A stretch of 64,000 nt of DNA from NCBI RefSeq assembly GCF_019429625.1, contig NZ_JAHXRW010000010.1, positions 1 to 64,000 on the forward strand, read 5' to 3'. Source of the stretch: Celeribacter sp. PS-C1. Its GTDB lineage: Bacteria; Pseudomonadota; Alphaproteobacteria; Rhodobacterales; Rhodobacteraceae. The notes below the pieces were generated by a model. It saw only the letters and a program-made list of their open reading frames with translations. It did not search any database and was not told the DNA's origin. The translations under genes and the position numbers were made by a program. Within the stretch, counting starts at the first letter, position 1; every line of letters starts with the position of its first letter. Positions 25,277-33,660 of this stretch are shown here, in pieces.

Positions 25277-26902
25277 TTACTTGGGCACAGCATATCCCAA
25301 ATCGGCAGAGATCGCCGCAACGCCCGACAGAAGTTGCTCTAGCAAAGCATCCTCCTCGGCGCGCACCCGGTCTATTGCGCCCGTCAAGGTCACCGCAAAC
25401 CACATCTCTCCCACATGGTTGCGCACCGGCGCCACCAGAGAGCGAAGCCCCACAACGGGGCCGGTCTCGAACGTCGCATATCCCGTCTGCCGGATCTCTT
25501 CCAGCATCACCGAAAGATCCTCCGGACTGGGCGCGCGCGCTCTCAACTGCGGATAAACTGCCATCTCGGCGGCCACCGCTGGGGCCAAGACCTGTTGACT
25601 GAGATTGGCCTGGAACAAACGCCCGGTGCCAGAGCTACTTAGCGGCATGCCGCGGCCCAGATAGATATCGGAATGGCGCGCCATCTGGCCACGTTCGATA
25701 TGCACGACGACCGGGCCATAACTGCCCCACGTTGTTAGAAAACACATCAAACCCGTTTGCCGCGACAAGCGCCGCACAAGGGCACGCGCCGCAGCAAAAG
25801 CATCATAGCTGTGTAAACGCACAAGCAACATCTCGGCCGTCAACGGCCCAAGGCGATATTGCGTCGAGCCGGGCGCCTTTTCCACCAGACCCGCATGACG
25901 CAGGCTGACCATGTAGCTATGCGCCTTGCCAGCGGCCAGCCCAGCCTGATCACAGATTTCCTTGAGCCTCATCGGCCCCGCCCGCCCCGTCATCGCGCGC
26001 AAAATCTGGACCGCAGTCTCTGCCGAGCCAACCCCGCGCCGCTCATCCGCGGCGGCATCGACCGGCTCAAAAAGCTCTTTGCGCACCGGATCGATCCGCG
26101 TCACCTCTGGCGCCGAAATCGTAGATGGCTTGGCCGCAATCCGCTCCGCCAGTTCGGTTCGAATGCGCTCCGCGAGACGACGCGCAATCTCCTTTGGAAA
26201 CACCTTTGCGGTCCCGGACACAACGATTGCGCAGACCAGTTCCCCGTCCTCATCCATGACCGGAACGGCCATGCCATTGTACCCTGGGAAATAAGCGTCG
26301 CGAATGAAGCAGTATCCATCCCGGCGCACCTCCTCCACAGCCTCCGTGAAATCTTCATCCTCACGCAGTTCACCAACCCCGCGCGGACAGGCCGTGCCTG
26401 CCAGCTCTGCTTCTGCACGCGCCGCCACGCGCGGATCGGAGGAAAATGCCATGAACACCCGTCCCGATGCGGTGCCGGTAACACTGTAGACTGTGCCGGG
26501 CATCACATTGTTGTCGGAGGCCATTCGGGACGGGATCACACTAGCCACGGTTGGCCCAATCCCAGCCCAAAACACAACACCCGCGAAAAGGTCGCGTTCT
26601 CGCGCAATACCACGCGCCGCATCCAGAAAACCGTAGCGCCGCGCCAGCGCCTCGATACGCCGTTGACCAAGCAAGGCGGCCAGTGGACCAAAGGAATATT
26701 GCCGGGACATCGGATCATAAACCCCGAGACCGGTCCGCTGAAGACTGTTCAAATAGGGCCGCACCTTCGCGGTCGATAGCCCGGACGCATCCGCCACGCC
26801 ATCAAGAGAGGTCCGCTCACCCGCATGAATCATCCCGGACAGGATATCTCCGAACACCTCGACGGATTTGATGCCCCGAACTGCGCCGTTTTCCTTTGTC
26901 AT
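25277..26902 (-). CDS. Double-length IclR-type regulator (two fused IclR units)
   Basis: A 541-residue protein, twice the normal IclR length. Unit 1 (1-255) has a winged helix (TSLDGVADASGLSTAKVRPY, residues 31-50) and an effector domain (PGTVYSVTGTASGRVFMAFS). After a linker (about 255-290), unit 2 (290-541) repeats the plan: MRLKEICDQAGLAAGKAHSY (311-330) then SYGPVVVHIERGQ, LSSSGTGRLFQANL and LRSLVAPVRNHVGEMWFAV. IclR proteins normally act as dimers or tetramers of single units, so this could be a built-in heterodimer reading two half-sites or two ligands. It sits between the EthD gene and the third binding-protein gene. I see no stop or frame change between the halves. Confidence 0.9.
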   Translation of the reverse strand: MTKENGAVRGIKSVEVFGDILSGMIHAGERTSLDGVADASGLSTAKVRPYLNSLQRTGLGVYDPMSRQYSFGPLAALLGQRRIEALARRYGFLDAARGIARERDLFAGVVFWAGIGPTVASVIPSRMASDNNVMPGTVYSVTGTASGRVFMAFSSDPRVAARAEAELAGTACPRGVGELREDEDFTEAVEEVRRDGYCFIRDAYFPGYNGMAVPVMDEDGELVCAIVVSGTAKVFPKEIARRLAERIRTELAERIAAKPSTISAPEVTRIDPVRKELFEPVDAAADERRGVGSAETAVQILRAMTGRAGPMRLKEICDQAGLAAGKAHSYMVSLRHAGLVEKAPGSTQYRLGPLTAEMLLVRLHSYDAFAAARALVRRLSRQTGLMCFLTTWGSYGPVVVHIERGQMARHSDIYLGRGMPLSSSGTGRLFQANLSQQVLAPAVAAEMAVYPQLRARAPSPEDLSVMLEEIRQTGYATFETGPVVGLRSLVAPVRNHVGEMWFAVTLTGAIDRVRAEEDALLEQLLSGVAAISADLGYAVPK

Positions 26903-27072
26903 CTCGTGGTGCCACCCAAGTTCCAGCTCTTCGTTGATGTCATTCGACCATACTCCACGGAACGGTCAAGAACATATCCCGCACGTAGGTTCCCCTTTGG
27001 TAACAGCTTTGTCCGCCGCGTGACATCGGCAGAACATGCAAATCGAAACACGTGTTTCACCGAAACAGAAAA

Positions 27073-27099
27073 CCGGATCGCCCGTAAAAGGCGATCCGG
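27073..27099 (-). terminator. Terminator of binding protein 3
   Basis: Perfect 10-bp stem CCGGATCGCC / GGCGATCCGG with a 7-base loop, followed on the minus strand by TTTT, 29 bp after the binding-protein stop. Confidence 0.85.
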
Positions 27100-27127
27100 C
27101 GATGTCAGAGCGTCAGGTCATGCGGCC

Positions 27128-28216
27128 TCACTGCTCAAAAAGCGCCACCATTTTGTCCATCGGCAAAGACGAGGACAGATCTGCATCCGGCGGCAGCTCT
27201 GGGTCGCAGAGCGGATCGACACCGGCCGCGCTGTCAGCAAACGGGAAGGCAACCAGCGCCCTCGGCTCCGGAGCCTCAAGCCCATTGCGCGCCGCCAGAC
27301 CCGCCCGCAAAGCAAACCGAACATCAGCGGTGGTTCCGCTCAGCGCGAGTTGCGGCCAGACATCTCCGCTCTCTTTGGCCTCCATCCATTTGCAGCTGTA
27401 TTCATTGTTGGTCGCAATGAACGCCATCGCCGGCACGGGCAAACCTGCAGCCTGATAGGCTTTGACGGCCGCAAGACTGGTCACCCCGTAATCCGTCGCA
27501 ATCGCGTCAATCTCGGGATATTTCGCAATCAAACCCGCCACCGCTTTTTGCGCATCTGCAGGGTTCCAGTTCGTGACGATGAAATTGTCATCCAAAAGCT
27601 CGACCTCGGGATAGGCTTTCAGGCCCTCTTTATAGCCTTCGAGGAAGGTCACCGACGAGGCAGATCCAGCCAGACCACCGAGGAAGACCGTCTTGCCCTC
27701 GCCGATGGTCTCCCCAACCCACTCGCCAAAGATTGATCCGGCGCGGAACGCATCCTCAAACGGGTTCGCAGCATAATCGACCCCAACCTGACCGCTCAGA
27801 TCCGAGAAATACGGCACCATCGTCGTCCCGGCCATCTGGGCGGACCGATAGGCCGGGATCGCCGCATCGCCAAAGTCCGTATAGGCCACGATGATTTCAT
27901 AGCCTTGGGCGACGAACCCGTTGATCGCGGCGCTATAGGCCTGCAAATCCCCTCCGGCTTCGGCGTAGGTCACCTCGACGATATTCTCGCATTTCGAGGC
28001 CTCGTCCTCGATTTCGGCAAAGGCCGTTCGGCGCCACGAATTGCCGCCATAGCCATCGACCAGAGCGACACGGATCGGCTCCTCCCCGCACAACGGCGTA
28101 ATGTCGACATGTTCGTTCACATAGACGAAGTCCTCCGCAAGCGCGCCTTGCGCCCAAAGGGTCGCAACCGTGGCCGCGGCAATTCCGAGACCGGTCGCCC
28201 GATACGTTTTGTGCAT
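27128..28216 (-). CDS. Periplasmic sugar-type ABC substrate-binding protein (paralog 3)
   Basis: A 362-residue precursor. The start MHKTYRATGLG is set by GGGAGGA upstream. A signal peptide ends near GALA/ED. The mature protein closely resembles paralog 1: PIRVALVDGYGGNSWRRTAF, GYEIIVAYTDFGDAAIPAYR, NFIVTNWNPADAQKAVAGLI and ATDYGVTSLAAVKAYQAAGL, and even the C-terminal PPDADLSSSLP. It is a monocistronic unit with its own operator candidate and terminator and no linked permease. It probably shares the transporter at 18.9-23.6 kb, widening its ligand range; that is inferred. Confidence 0.92.
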   Translation of the reverse strand: MHKTYRATGLGIAAATVATLWAQGALAEDFVYVNEHVDITPLCGEEPIRVALVDGYGGNSWRRTAFAEIEDEASKCENIVEVTYAEAGGDLQAYSAAINGFVAQGYEIIVAYTDFGDAAIPAYRSAQMAGTTMVPYFSDLSGQVGVDYAANPFEDAFRAGSIFGEWVGETIGEGKTVFLGGLAGSASSVTFLEGYKEGLKAYPEVELLDDNFIVTNWNPADAQKAVAGLIAKYPEIDAIATDYGVTSLAAVKAYQAAGLPVPAMAFIATNNEYSCKWMEAKESGDVWPQLALSGTTADVRFALRAGLAARNGLEAPEPRALVAFPFADSAAGVDPLCDPELPPDADLSSSLPMDKMVALFEQ

Positions 28217-28282
28217 TTCTCTTTCCTCCCTTGATGAAGGCCACGGCGCCGCTCCTCTTTCAGCACCGAACCCTTTGATGAA

Positions 28283-28310
28283 TGGCAAATTGATTTTGCC
28301 ATTAACTAAT
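28283..28310. promoter_or_regulatory. Candidate IclR operator, binding protein 3
   Basis: TGGCAAATTGATTTTGCCA (28283-28301) is an inverted repeat (TGGCAAA / TTTGCCA, 5-base spacer) followed by TTAACTAAT. It is nearly the dctP site (GCAAATTGATT shared) and keeps TTTGCCAT of the GMC and ABC sites. It lies 67 bp upstream of the start. Confidence 0.58.
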
Positions 28311-28341
28311 GACTTAATGAGAATAACCTTCCAGCGCAGGC

Positions 28342-29079
28342 TTAGAACAAATTCGGCATGCCGCTGGTTTCCCCACCATCCGCAACAAATTCGGCGCCGG
28401 TGGAGAACGAGCTGTCATCGCTGGCCAGGAACATCACCAGCTTGCTGATCTCGCCGGGCTCGCCCACACGGTTCATCGGAACATGCCGATAATCTGCGTA
28501 GAGCCCATCAACCATGTCTGTGTTGATGTTTCCGGGATGGACCGAATTCACCCGAATGCCCTTTGACGCAAGCTCGACAGCTGCCGCCTTCGTCAAGCCG
28601 CGAATGCCGAATTTCGACGCGATATAGGCCGGAACGCCGGAAAACCCTTTGAGCCCGGACGTCGAAGAGATGTTGACGATAGACCCGCCGCCGCCATCCT
28701 CCATGAGCGGCGTAACTGCACGTATACCTTTGAAAGTGCCGCTAAGATTGATGCCGATCACCTGCTCCCACTCATCATCCGAACAGCTGACAATATCAGA
28801 AAACCGCAGAATCCCGGCATTGTTCACAAGCACGTCGATACGCCCAAATTGGGCCTTCGCCGCGGCCACTGCCGCCTGCCAATCTTCAGATTTTGTAACA
28901 TCGAGACGCACCGCAATCGCAACATCCTCTCCCAACTCGGCCGCCAGAGCCTGCACCTCATCCTCAAGAACATCACCCAATACGAGCTTTGCTCCTGCCG
29001 CCGCGAAGTCTCGCGCCTCGGTCGCGCCCATGCCTCGAGCCGCCCCACTGATCAAGACGACCTTGCCAGCAACATTCAT
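28342..29079 (-). CDS. Short-chain dehydrogenase/reductase
   Basis: A 245-residue classical SDR. The start MNVAGKVVLISG is fixed by GGAGAG upstream and by the cofactor motif position; the open frame runs 65 codons further. The cofactor loop is SGAARGMG (11-18), then NNAG, with catalytic Ser138/139, Tyr152 and Lys156 (YIASK). It resembles 3-alpha/20-beta-hydroxysteroid and cyclic alcohol dehydrogenases, so it may oxidise a cyclic alcohol; this is a family-level guess. It is monocistronic, with a weaker operator-like match upstream. Confidence 0.92.
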   Translation of the reverse strand: MNVAGKVVLISGAARGMGATEARDFAAAGAKLVLGDVLEDEVQALAAELGEDVAIAVRLDVTKSEDWQAAVAAAKAQFGRIDVLVNNAGILRFSDIVSCSDDEWEQVIGINLSGTFKGIRAVTPLMEDGGGGSIVNISSTSGLKGFSGVPAYIASKFGIRGLTKAAAVELASKGIRVNSVHPGNINTDMVDGLYADYRHVPMNRVGEPGEISKLVMFLASDDSSFSTGAEFVADGGETSGMPNLF

Positions 29080-29198
29080 GATCTCTCCTCCTAAAAAATC
29101 TTCACCGCAAGACCACGCCTCCAAACGCAATCTGCGATGCGGATGTGCCTCCTCACAGCGGACCTCTCGCCCGACATCATCCAGAATCATTTTTAACA

Positions 29199-29227
29199 TT
29201 GGAAAATTGAATAGCAAATGTTTAATT
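29199..29227. promoter_or_regulatory. Candidate IclR operator, SDR gene
   Basis: TTGGAAAATTGAATAGCAAA then TGTTTAAT. This is a weaker match to the 28283 site (AAATTGA and GCAAAT kept), about 120 bp upstream of the SDR start. Confidence 0.35.
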
Positions 29228-29357
29228 ATTTTAGGGCAACTTTTAGATAGATACTCGCGAAGCGCAGGACGCATTTAAGCGCGCGCCACTGACGACGTCG
29301 CGCCCCCAAGCCGAAGGCCCTCGGCAGACCTCGCCAAACCATCGCAAGACAAACGAA

Positions 29358-29394
29358 ATAAAAAACCACCGAAAGCCTCAGCTTCCGGTGGTTT
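29358..29394 (-). terminator. Terminator of nrdJ
   Basis: CCACCG-AAGC / GCTT-CGGTGG hairpin with a CTCA loop. On the minus strand it ends in a TTTTTT run, about 75 bp after the nrdJ stop. Confidence 0.85.
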
Positions 29395-29467
29395 TGTCAA
29401 CTTAGTCGGAGTGGCCAAAACACTCCGTAAACAGTTACCTATGGGCGGGCCTCACATCCCCCGCAAC

Positions 29468-31732
29468 TCACCCGCATTTCGAATGACCACAAGACCCGCA
29501 AGTCATGCAGCCTTCGACCATGCGCATGTCGTATTGGCCGCACGATGGACAAGCCTTGCCGCGCGGGCGTTCGCCGACGGCCACGACCTCTGCTTGCGGG
29601 TCGGTTTTGAGGCCCATGCCTTCGCCTTCGATAAAGCCGGTTTCGATCAGATGTGTTTCGATGACACCGCCGATGGCCGCGAGAATGGACGGGATATATT
29701 TGCCCTTCATCCACGCGCCGCCGCGCGGGTCGAACACGGCCTTGAGTTCCTCGACCACGAAAGACACATCGCCGCCGCGCCGGAACACGGCCGAAATCAT
29801 CCGGGTCAGCGCCACGGTCCAGGCGAAATGCTCCATGTTCTTCGAGTTGATGAAAATCTCAAACGGGCGACGATGCCCGCCGACGACGATATCGTTGATG
29901 GTGATGTAGAGCGCGTGTTCGCTGTCCGGCCATTTGACCTTATAGGTGTTGCCCTCAAGCTGTTGCGGACGATCGAGCGGCTCGGAGAGATAGACGACTT
30001 CGGCACCGACCTCTTGCTCCGGCGCTTTCTCGGAACTCTCGGAGACCGATAGAACGGAGCCTGTCACATCGTTCGGGCGATAGGTCGTGCAACCTTTGCA
30101 GCCGCTGTCCCAGGCCTCCATATAGACCTCTTTGAAGTCCTCAAAGGCAATGTCTTCGGGGCAGTTGATCGTCTTGGAGATCGAGCTGTCGACCCATTTC
30201 TGCGCCGCCGCCTGCATGCGGACGTGATCCAGCGGTGCAAGCGTCTGCGCGTTGACGAAATACTCGGGCAGCTCCGCATCACCGAATTTGTCGCGGAAGA
30301 GTTTGACCGCGTAATCGACAACTTCTTCTTCCGTGCGCGAGCCGTCCTTTTGCAGCACCTTACGGGTGTAGGCATAGGCAAACACCGGCTCGATCCCCGA
30401 GGACACATTGCCCGCATAGAGCGAAATGGTGCCGGTCGGCGCGATGGAGGTCAAAAGCGCATTTCGAATGCCATTTTGACGAATGGCCTCTTTGACGTCC
30501 TGATCCATATGCTCAAGCGACCCAGAGGCCAGATATTTGTCGGCTTCGAACAGCGGGAAAGCGCCCTTTTCTTTCGCCAACTCAGCGGAGGCGAGGTAGG
30601 AAGCGCGCGCGATCATCTTGAGCCATTTCTCACAGGTCGCGGCGGCTTCTTCAGAGCCATAACGCTGACCGATCATCAGCAAAGCATCTGCCAGCCCGGT
30701 GACACCAAGCCCGATGCGACGTTTCGCCTGTGCTTCCTGTGCCTGCTGTTCCAGCGGGAACCGCGAGGCATCGACCACATTGTCCATCATCCGCACGGCG
30801 GTCGCGACCAGATCGGACAGCGCCGCCTCGTCCATCTCTGCGCCCTTTTCAAAAGGCGTTTTGACCAGACGCGCAAGGTTGATCGAGCCCAAGAGGCAAG
30901 CGCCATAAGGCGGCAGAGGTTGCTCTCCACAGGGGTTGGTCGCCGCGATGGTTTCGACATAGGACAGGTTGTTCATCTTGTTGATCCGGTCGATGAAAAT
31001 CACCCCGGGCTCAGCATAGTCATAGGTGCCCTTCATGATCTTGTTCCAAAGATCACGCGCCTCGACGGTGTGATAGACCTTGCCGCCGAACTTCAATTCC
31101 CAAGGACCGTCGGCCTTCACCGCTTCCATGAAGTCGTCGGTCACCAGCACCGAGAGGTTGAACATCCGCAGTCGTGCTGCGTCCTGTTTCGCCTCAATGA
31201 AACGCTCGATATCCGGGTGATCGCAGCGCATGGTCGCCATCATCGCACCTCGACGTGAGCCCGCCGACATAATCGTCCGACACATCGCGTCCCAGACATC
31301 CATAAAGGACAAAGGCCCGGAGGCATCCGCCGCCACGCCCATCACATCCGCGCCTTTCGGGCGAATGGTGGAGAAATCGTAGCCGATCCCGCCGCCCTGC
31401 TGCATAGTGAGCGCGGCCTCTTTGAGCATATCGAAAATGCCCGACATGCTGTCCGGAATCGTCCCCATGACGAAACAGTTGAACAGCGTCACCGCGCGGC
31501 CCGTGCCAGCGCCCGCGAGAATGCGCCCCGCCGGCAGGAATTTGAAATCTTCGAGCGCGTGGTAGAATTTCTCTTCCCACGCGGCGCTGTCTTTTTCTAC
31601 AGACGCCAAGGACCGCGCCACACGGCGCCAGCTGTCCTCCACGGAGAGGTCCAACGCCGTGCCATCGGCCTCTTTCAGGCGGTATTTCATATCCCAAATC
31701 TGTTCGGCGATGGGGGCGGCAAAGCGGGTCAT
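29468..31732 (-). CDS. nrdJ: Vitamin B12-dependent (class II) ribonucleotide reductase
   Basis: A 754-residue adenosylcobalamin-dependent reductase making deoxyribonucleotides. N-terminal part: PAGRILAGAGTGRAVTLFNC (substrate-reducing Cys), MQQGGGIGYDFSTIRPKGAD and AGSRRGAMMATMRCDHPDI. Centre: ATNPCGEQPLPPYGACLLGS, with the catalytic Cys and Glu. Then IAPTGTISLYAGNVSSGIEP. The C-terminus has CPSCG...CMTCGSCGHSKCG, a cysteine-rich tail used for thiol re-reduction. Length and order match alphaproteobacterial NrdJ. It is a single gene with its own terminator. I looked for a B12 riboswitch upstream and saw none. Confidence 0.97.
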   Translation of the reverse strand: MTRFAAPIAEQIWDMKYRLKEADGTALDLSVEDSWRRVARSLASVEKDSAAWEEKFYHALEDFKFLPAGRILAGAGTGRAVTLFNCFVMGTIPDSMSGIFDMLKEAALTMQQGGGIGYDFSTIRPKGADVMGVAADASGPLSFMDVWDAMCRTIMSAGSRRGAMMATMRCDHPDIERFIEAKQDAARLRMFNLSVLVTDDFMEAVKADGPWELKFGGKVYHTVEARDLWNKIMKGTYDYAEPGVIFIDRINKMNNLSYVETIAATNPCGEQPLPPYGACLLGSINLARLVKTPFEKGAEMDEAALSDLVATAVRMMDNVVDASRFPLEQQAQEAQAKRRIGLGVTGLADALLMIGQRYGSEEAAATCEKWLKMIARASYLASAELAKEKGAFPLFEADKYLASGSLEHMDQDVKEAIRQNGIRNALLTSIAPTGTISLYAGNVSSGIEPVFAYAYTRKVLQKDGSRTEEEVVDYAVKLFRDKFGDAELPEYFVNAQTLAPLDHVRMQAAAQKWVDSSISKTINCPEDIAFEDFKEVYMEAWDSGCKGCTTYRPNDVTGSVLSVSESSEKAPEQEVGAEVVYLSEPLDRPQQLEGNTYKVKWPDSEHALYITINDIVVGGHRRPFEIFINSKNMEHFAWTVALTRMISAVFRRGGDVSFVVEELKAVFDPRGGAWMKGKYIPSILAAIGGVIETHLIETGFIEGEGMGLKTDPQAEVVAVGERPRGKACPSCGQYDMRMVEGCMTCGSCGHSKCG

Positions 31733-31872
31733 GGCAGTCTTTTCCGGTCTTGATGGGTCATAGAGAGGGCGTCGGTCTTAATGCCGTGTGATCAAAGGCG
31801 CAACCACGCAGGGGAACGGCTTGTCGAATCAATCTTCCGACCTATGATCTATACCACACTTAGAGCAATCTG

Positions 31873-32292
31873 ATGGCTGACTACATAAATCTCGTAAAAC
31901 TCTGCGTGGGCATCGACACATTCGAAGAGCTCAACGCCTATATCGAAGCCACCCCGGGCGCGAGCCGCGGGCATGTGACACGCATGTGGCCGAAGCAGGA
32001 AGAGAAACTGCTGAACGGAGGCTCACTCTATTGGGTGATCAAAGGCGTGATTCAGGCGCGTCAGACCATCGTCGGACTGCATGAGGTGATCGGCCATGAC
32101 GGCGTGCGCCGCTGTCGCATCGAGCTGGCGAAACCGCTGATCCGCACCCAAAACGCCCAACGCCGCCCGTTTCAGGGCTGGCGCTACCTCAAACCCGAAG
32201 ACGCCCCCGCCGATCTGCCGCAGGGTCGCAAGAGCGAACCTGAGCTGCCTGCGGAATTGGCACAGACATTGGCCGAGATCGGGATCGTTTAA
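31873..32292 (+). CDS. DUF1489 family protein
   Basis: A 139-residue cytosolic protein of the DUF1489 family, which is widespread in alphaproteobacteria. It is recognised from INLVKLCVGIDTFEELNAYI near the start, HVTRMWPKQEEKLLNGGSLY, WVIKGVIQARQTIVGLHEV and RPFQGWRYLKPEDAPADLP. Its function is not known. It diverges from nrdJ and precedes the signal-peptidase-like gene by 11 bp, so the two may be cotranscribed. Confidence 0.85.
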   Translation: MADYINLVKLCVGIDTFEELNAYIEATPGASRGHVTRMWPKQEEKLLNGGSLYWVIKGVIQARQTIVGLHEVIGHDGVRRCRIELAKPLIRTQNAQRRPFQGWRYLKPEDAPADLPQGRKSEPELPAELAQTLAEIGIV

Positions 32293-32303
32293 AGGCTTTC
32301 AAA

Positions 32304-32927
32304 GTGTTGCGTTTCCTGACGGTTCTTTTTTTCACATCCCTTTTCACCTCCCCCGCCAGTGCAGCCTGCATCTGCTTAAAATGCGCTTTTGGCGAACATC
32401 ACATGTTTCAAACAAGCTCCAGTGCCATGTTGCCGACCTTCGCGCCGGGAGACTGTCCAATCGCGCGTCTCTACAACGACACTTTGAAGCCACAGCGCGG
32501 CCAGTCCATTGCATTCGCGGAAAACGGTCTGGTCTTTCTGTTCCGCATCATTGGCCTGGCGGGAGATCAGATCCAGCTGATCGAGGGCGAGGTCTTTTTG
32601 AATGGCACGGCTTTGAAACGTGAAAGAGGACAGAGCTTTCGCCTCACCGGAAAAGATGACATGCGGATCGCCCAAGATGCCTGCGACGGTCAAACAGAAT
32701 GTGACGTCTCTCTCACGCGCGAAACACTGCCGGACGGGACAAGTTATGAAGTTCTGGATGTGAGCGACACGCGGCTCGACACGGCAGCCCTTTTTACCGT
32801 GCCAAAGGGCCACGTCTTTGTCCTTGGCGACAATCGCGACAATGCTGCGGACAGTCGCCTCCCAAGTCCGATGGGACGCGGTTTTATCGCGTTGAACAGT
32901 TTGATCGGCGTGTTCGAAGAGGAATGA
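32304..32927 (+). CDS. Secreted S26 signal-peptidase-like protein lacking catalytic Ser/Lys
   Basis: A 207-residue protein with a GTG start. It has a cleavable-looking signal peptide (cut near ASA/AC, residue 20) rather than the usual membrane anchors. The S26 fold is shown by SSSAMLPTFAPGD (38-50), RIIGLAGDQIQLIEGEVFLN (81 on) and VPKGHVFVLGDNRDNAADSR near the C-terminus. In active enzymes the first box is SMxPT and the second KR; here the nucleophile position is Ala41 and the lysine position Phe80. It is therefore probably not a signal peptidase, unless adjacent Ser40 serves. It follows the DUF1489 gene. Its role is unknown; a periplasmic binding or scaffold function is possible. Confidence 0.8.
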   Translation: MLRFLTVLFFTSLFTSPASAACICLKCAFGEHHMFQTSSSAMLPTFAPGDCPIARLYNDTLKPQRGQSIAFAENGLVFLFRIIGLAGDQIQLIEGEVFLNGTALKRERGQSFRLTGKDDMRIAQDACDGQTECDVSLTRETLPDGTSYEVLDVSDTRLDTAALFTVPKGHVFVLGDNRDNAADSRLPSPMGRGFIALNSLIGVFEEE

Positions 32928-32958
32928 ACTGGGCGACGCTCGCCGTCAGTTCTAATCC

Positions 32959-33660
32959 TCAGTCCCCCAGCCCCAACATATCCTTAAGCGTCACCAGCGT
33001 CGCGCGGGTGTCATCCGTCCAATGCGCCATGCGGGATTTGAACAGCGTGGCCTGAGAACAATGCACCGGGTCGCCGCTCAGGATTTTGAGGTGGTTGGCG
33101 CGCAGGGTCTCGCCCGTCGAAGTAATGTCGGCGATGGCCTCGGCGGTGAGGTTTTTCACCGTGCCTTCAGTCGCGCCCTGGCTGTCGACGAGTTGGTAAT
33201 CCGCCACGCCGTTCTGTTTCAGAAACTCGCGGATCAGGTGGTGATATTTCGTCGCAATGCGCAGGCGGAACCCGTGACGCGCGCGAAAAGCGGCGGCGGC
33301 GGCATCGAGATCGTCCAGCGTATCGACATCGACCCAGGCCTTCGGCACGGCGATGATCAGGTCCGCATGGCCAAAGCCCATCGGCGCCATTTCGATCACC
33401 TTGCTGTCCCAACTCGCAAGTTTGTCGCGCACCAGATCGGAACCGGTGACACCCATGTGGATTCGGCCCGCCGCCAGTTCACGCGGAATCTCGGAGGCCG
33501 AGAGAAGCACAAGCTCAACGCCCTCAATGCCCTCGACCGCACCGGAATATTCCCGCTCGCTTCCGGCCCGCGACAACATCACGCCGCGCTCGGAAAACCA
33601 TTCAAAGGTCTTTTCCATCAACCGGCCCTTGGAGGGCACGCCCAGTTTGACCACCATCAT
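32959..33660 (-). CDS. hisG: ATP phosphoribosyltransferase, short form catalytic subunit
   Basis: A 233-residue short-form HisG that condenses ATP with PRPP, the first step of histidine synthesis. Marks are KLGVPSKGRLMEKT at the start, the HMGVTGSDLVRDK loop, and LVDSQGATEGTVKNLTAEAI (PRPP site). The short form needs the HisZ regulatory subunit, encoded just upstream with a stop/start overlap. Two adjacent ATGs (33660 and 33657) are possible starts; AGGAGG spacing slightly favours the second. Confidence 0.96.
   Translation of the reverse strand: MMVVKLGVPSKGRLMEKTFEWFSERGVMLSRAGSEREYSGAVEGIEGVELVLLSASEIPRELAAGRIHMGVTGSDLVRDKLASWDSKVIEMAPMGFGHADLIIAVPKAWVDVDTLDDLDAAAAAFRARHGFRLRIATKYHHLIREFLKQNGVADYQLVDSQGATEGTVKNLTAEAIADITSTGETLRANHLKILSGDPVHCSQATLFKSRMAHWTDDTRATLVTLKDMLGLGD

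Larger units (their letters stand above)
29080..29467. other. 388-bp spacer between SDR and nrdJ
   Basis: Holds the SDR promoter region with the operator-like site (29199-29227) and the nrdJ terminator (29358-29394). No gene was seen. Confidence 0.55.

Noticed and set aside
31733-31872. Possible B12 riboswitch or NrdR boxes upstream of nrdJ
   Set aside because: The 140-bp spacer is too short for a cobalamin riboswitch and I could not find the conserved B12 box or a clear pair of NrdR boxes.
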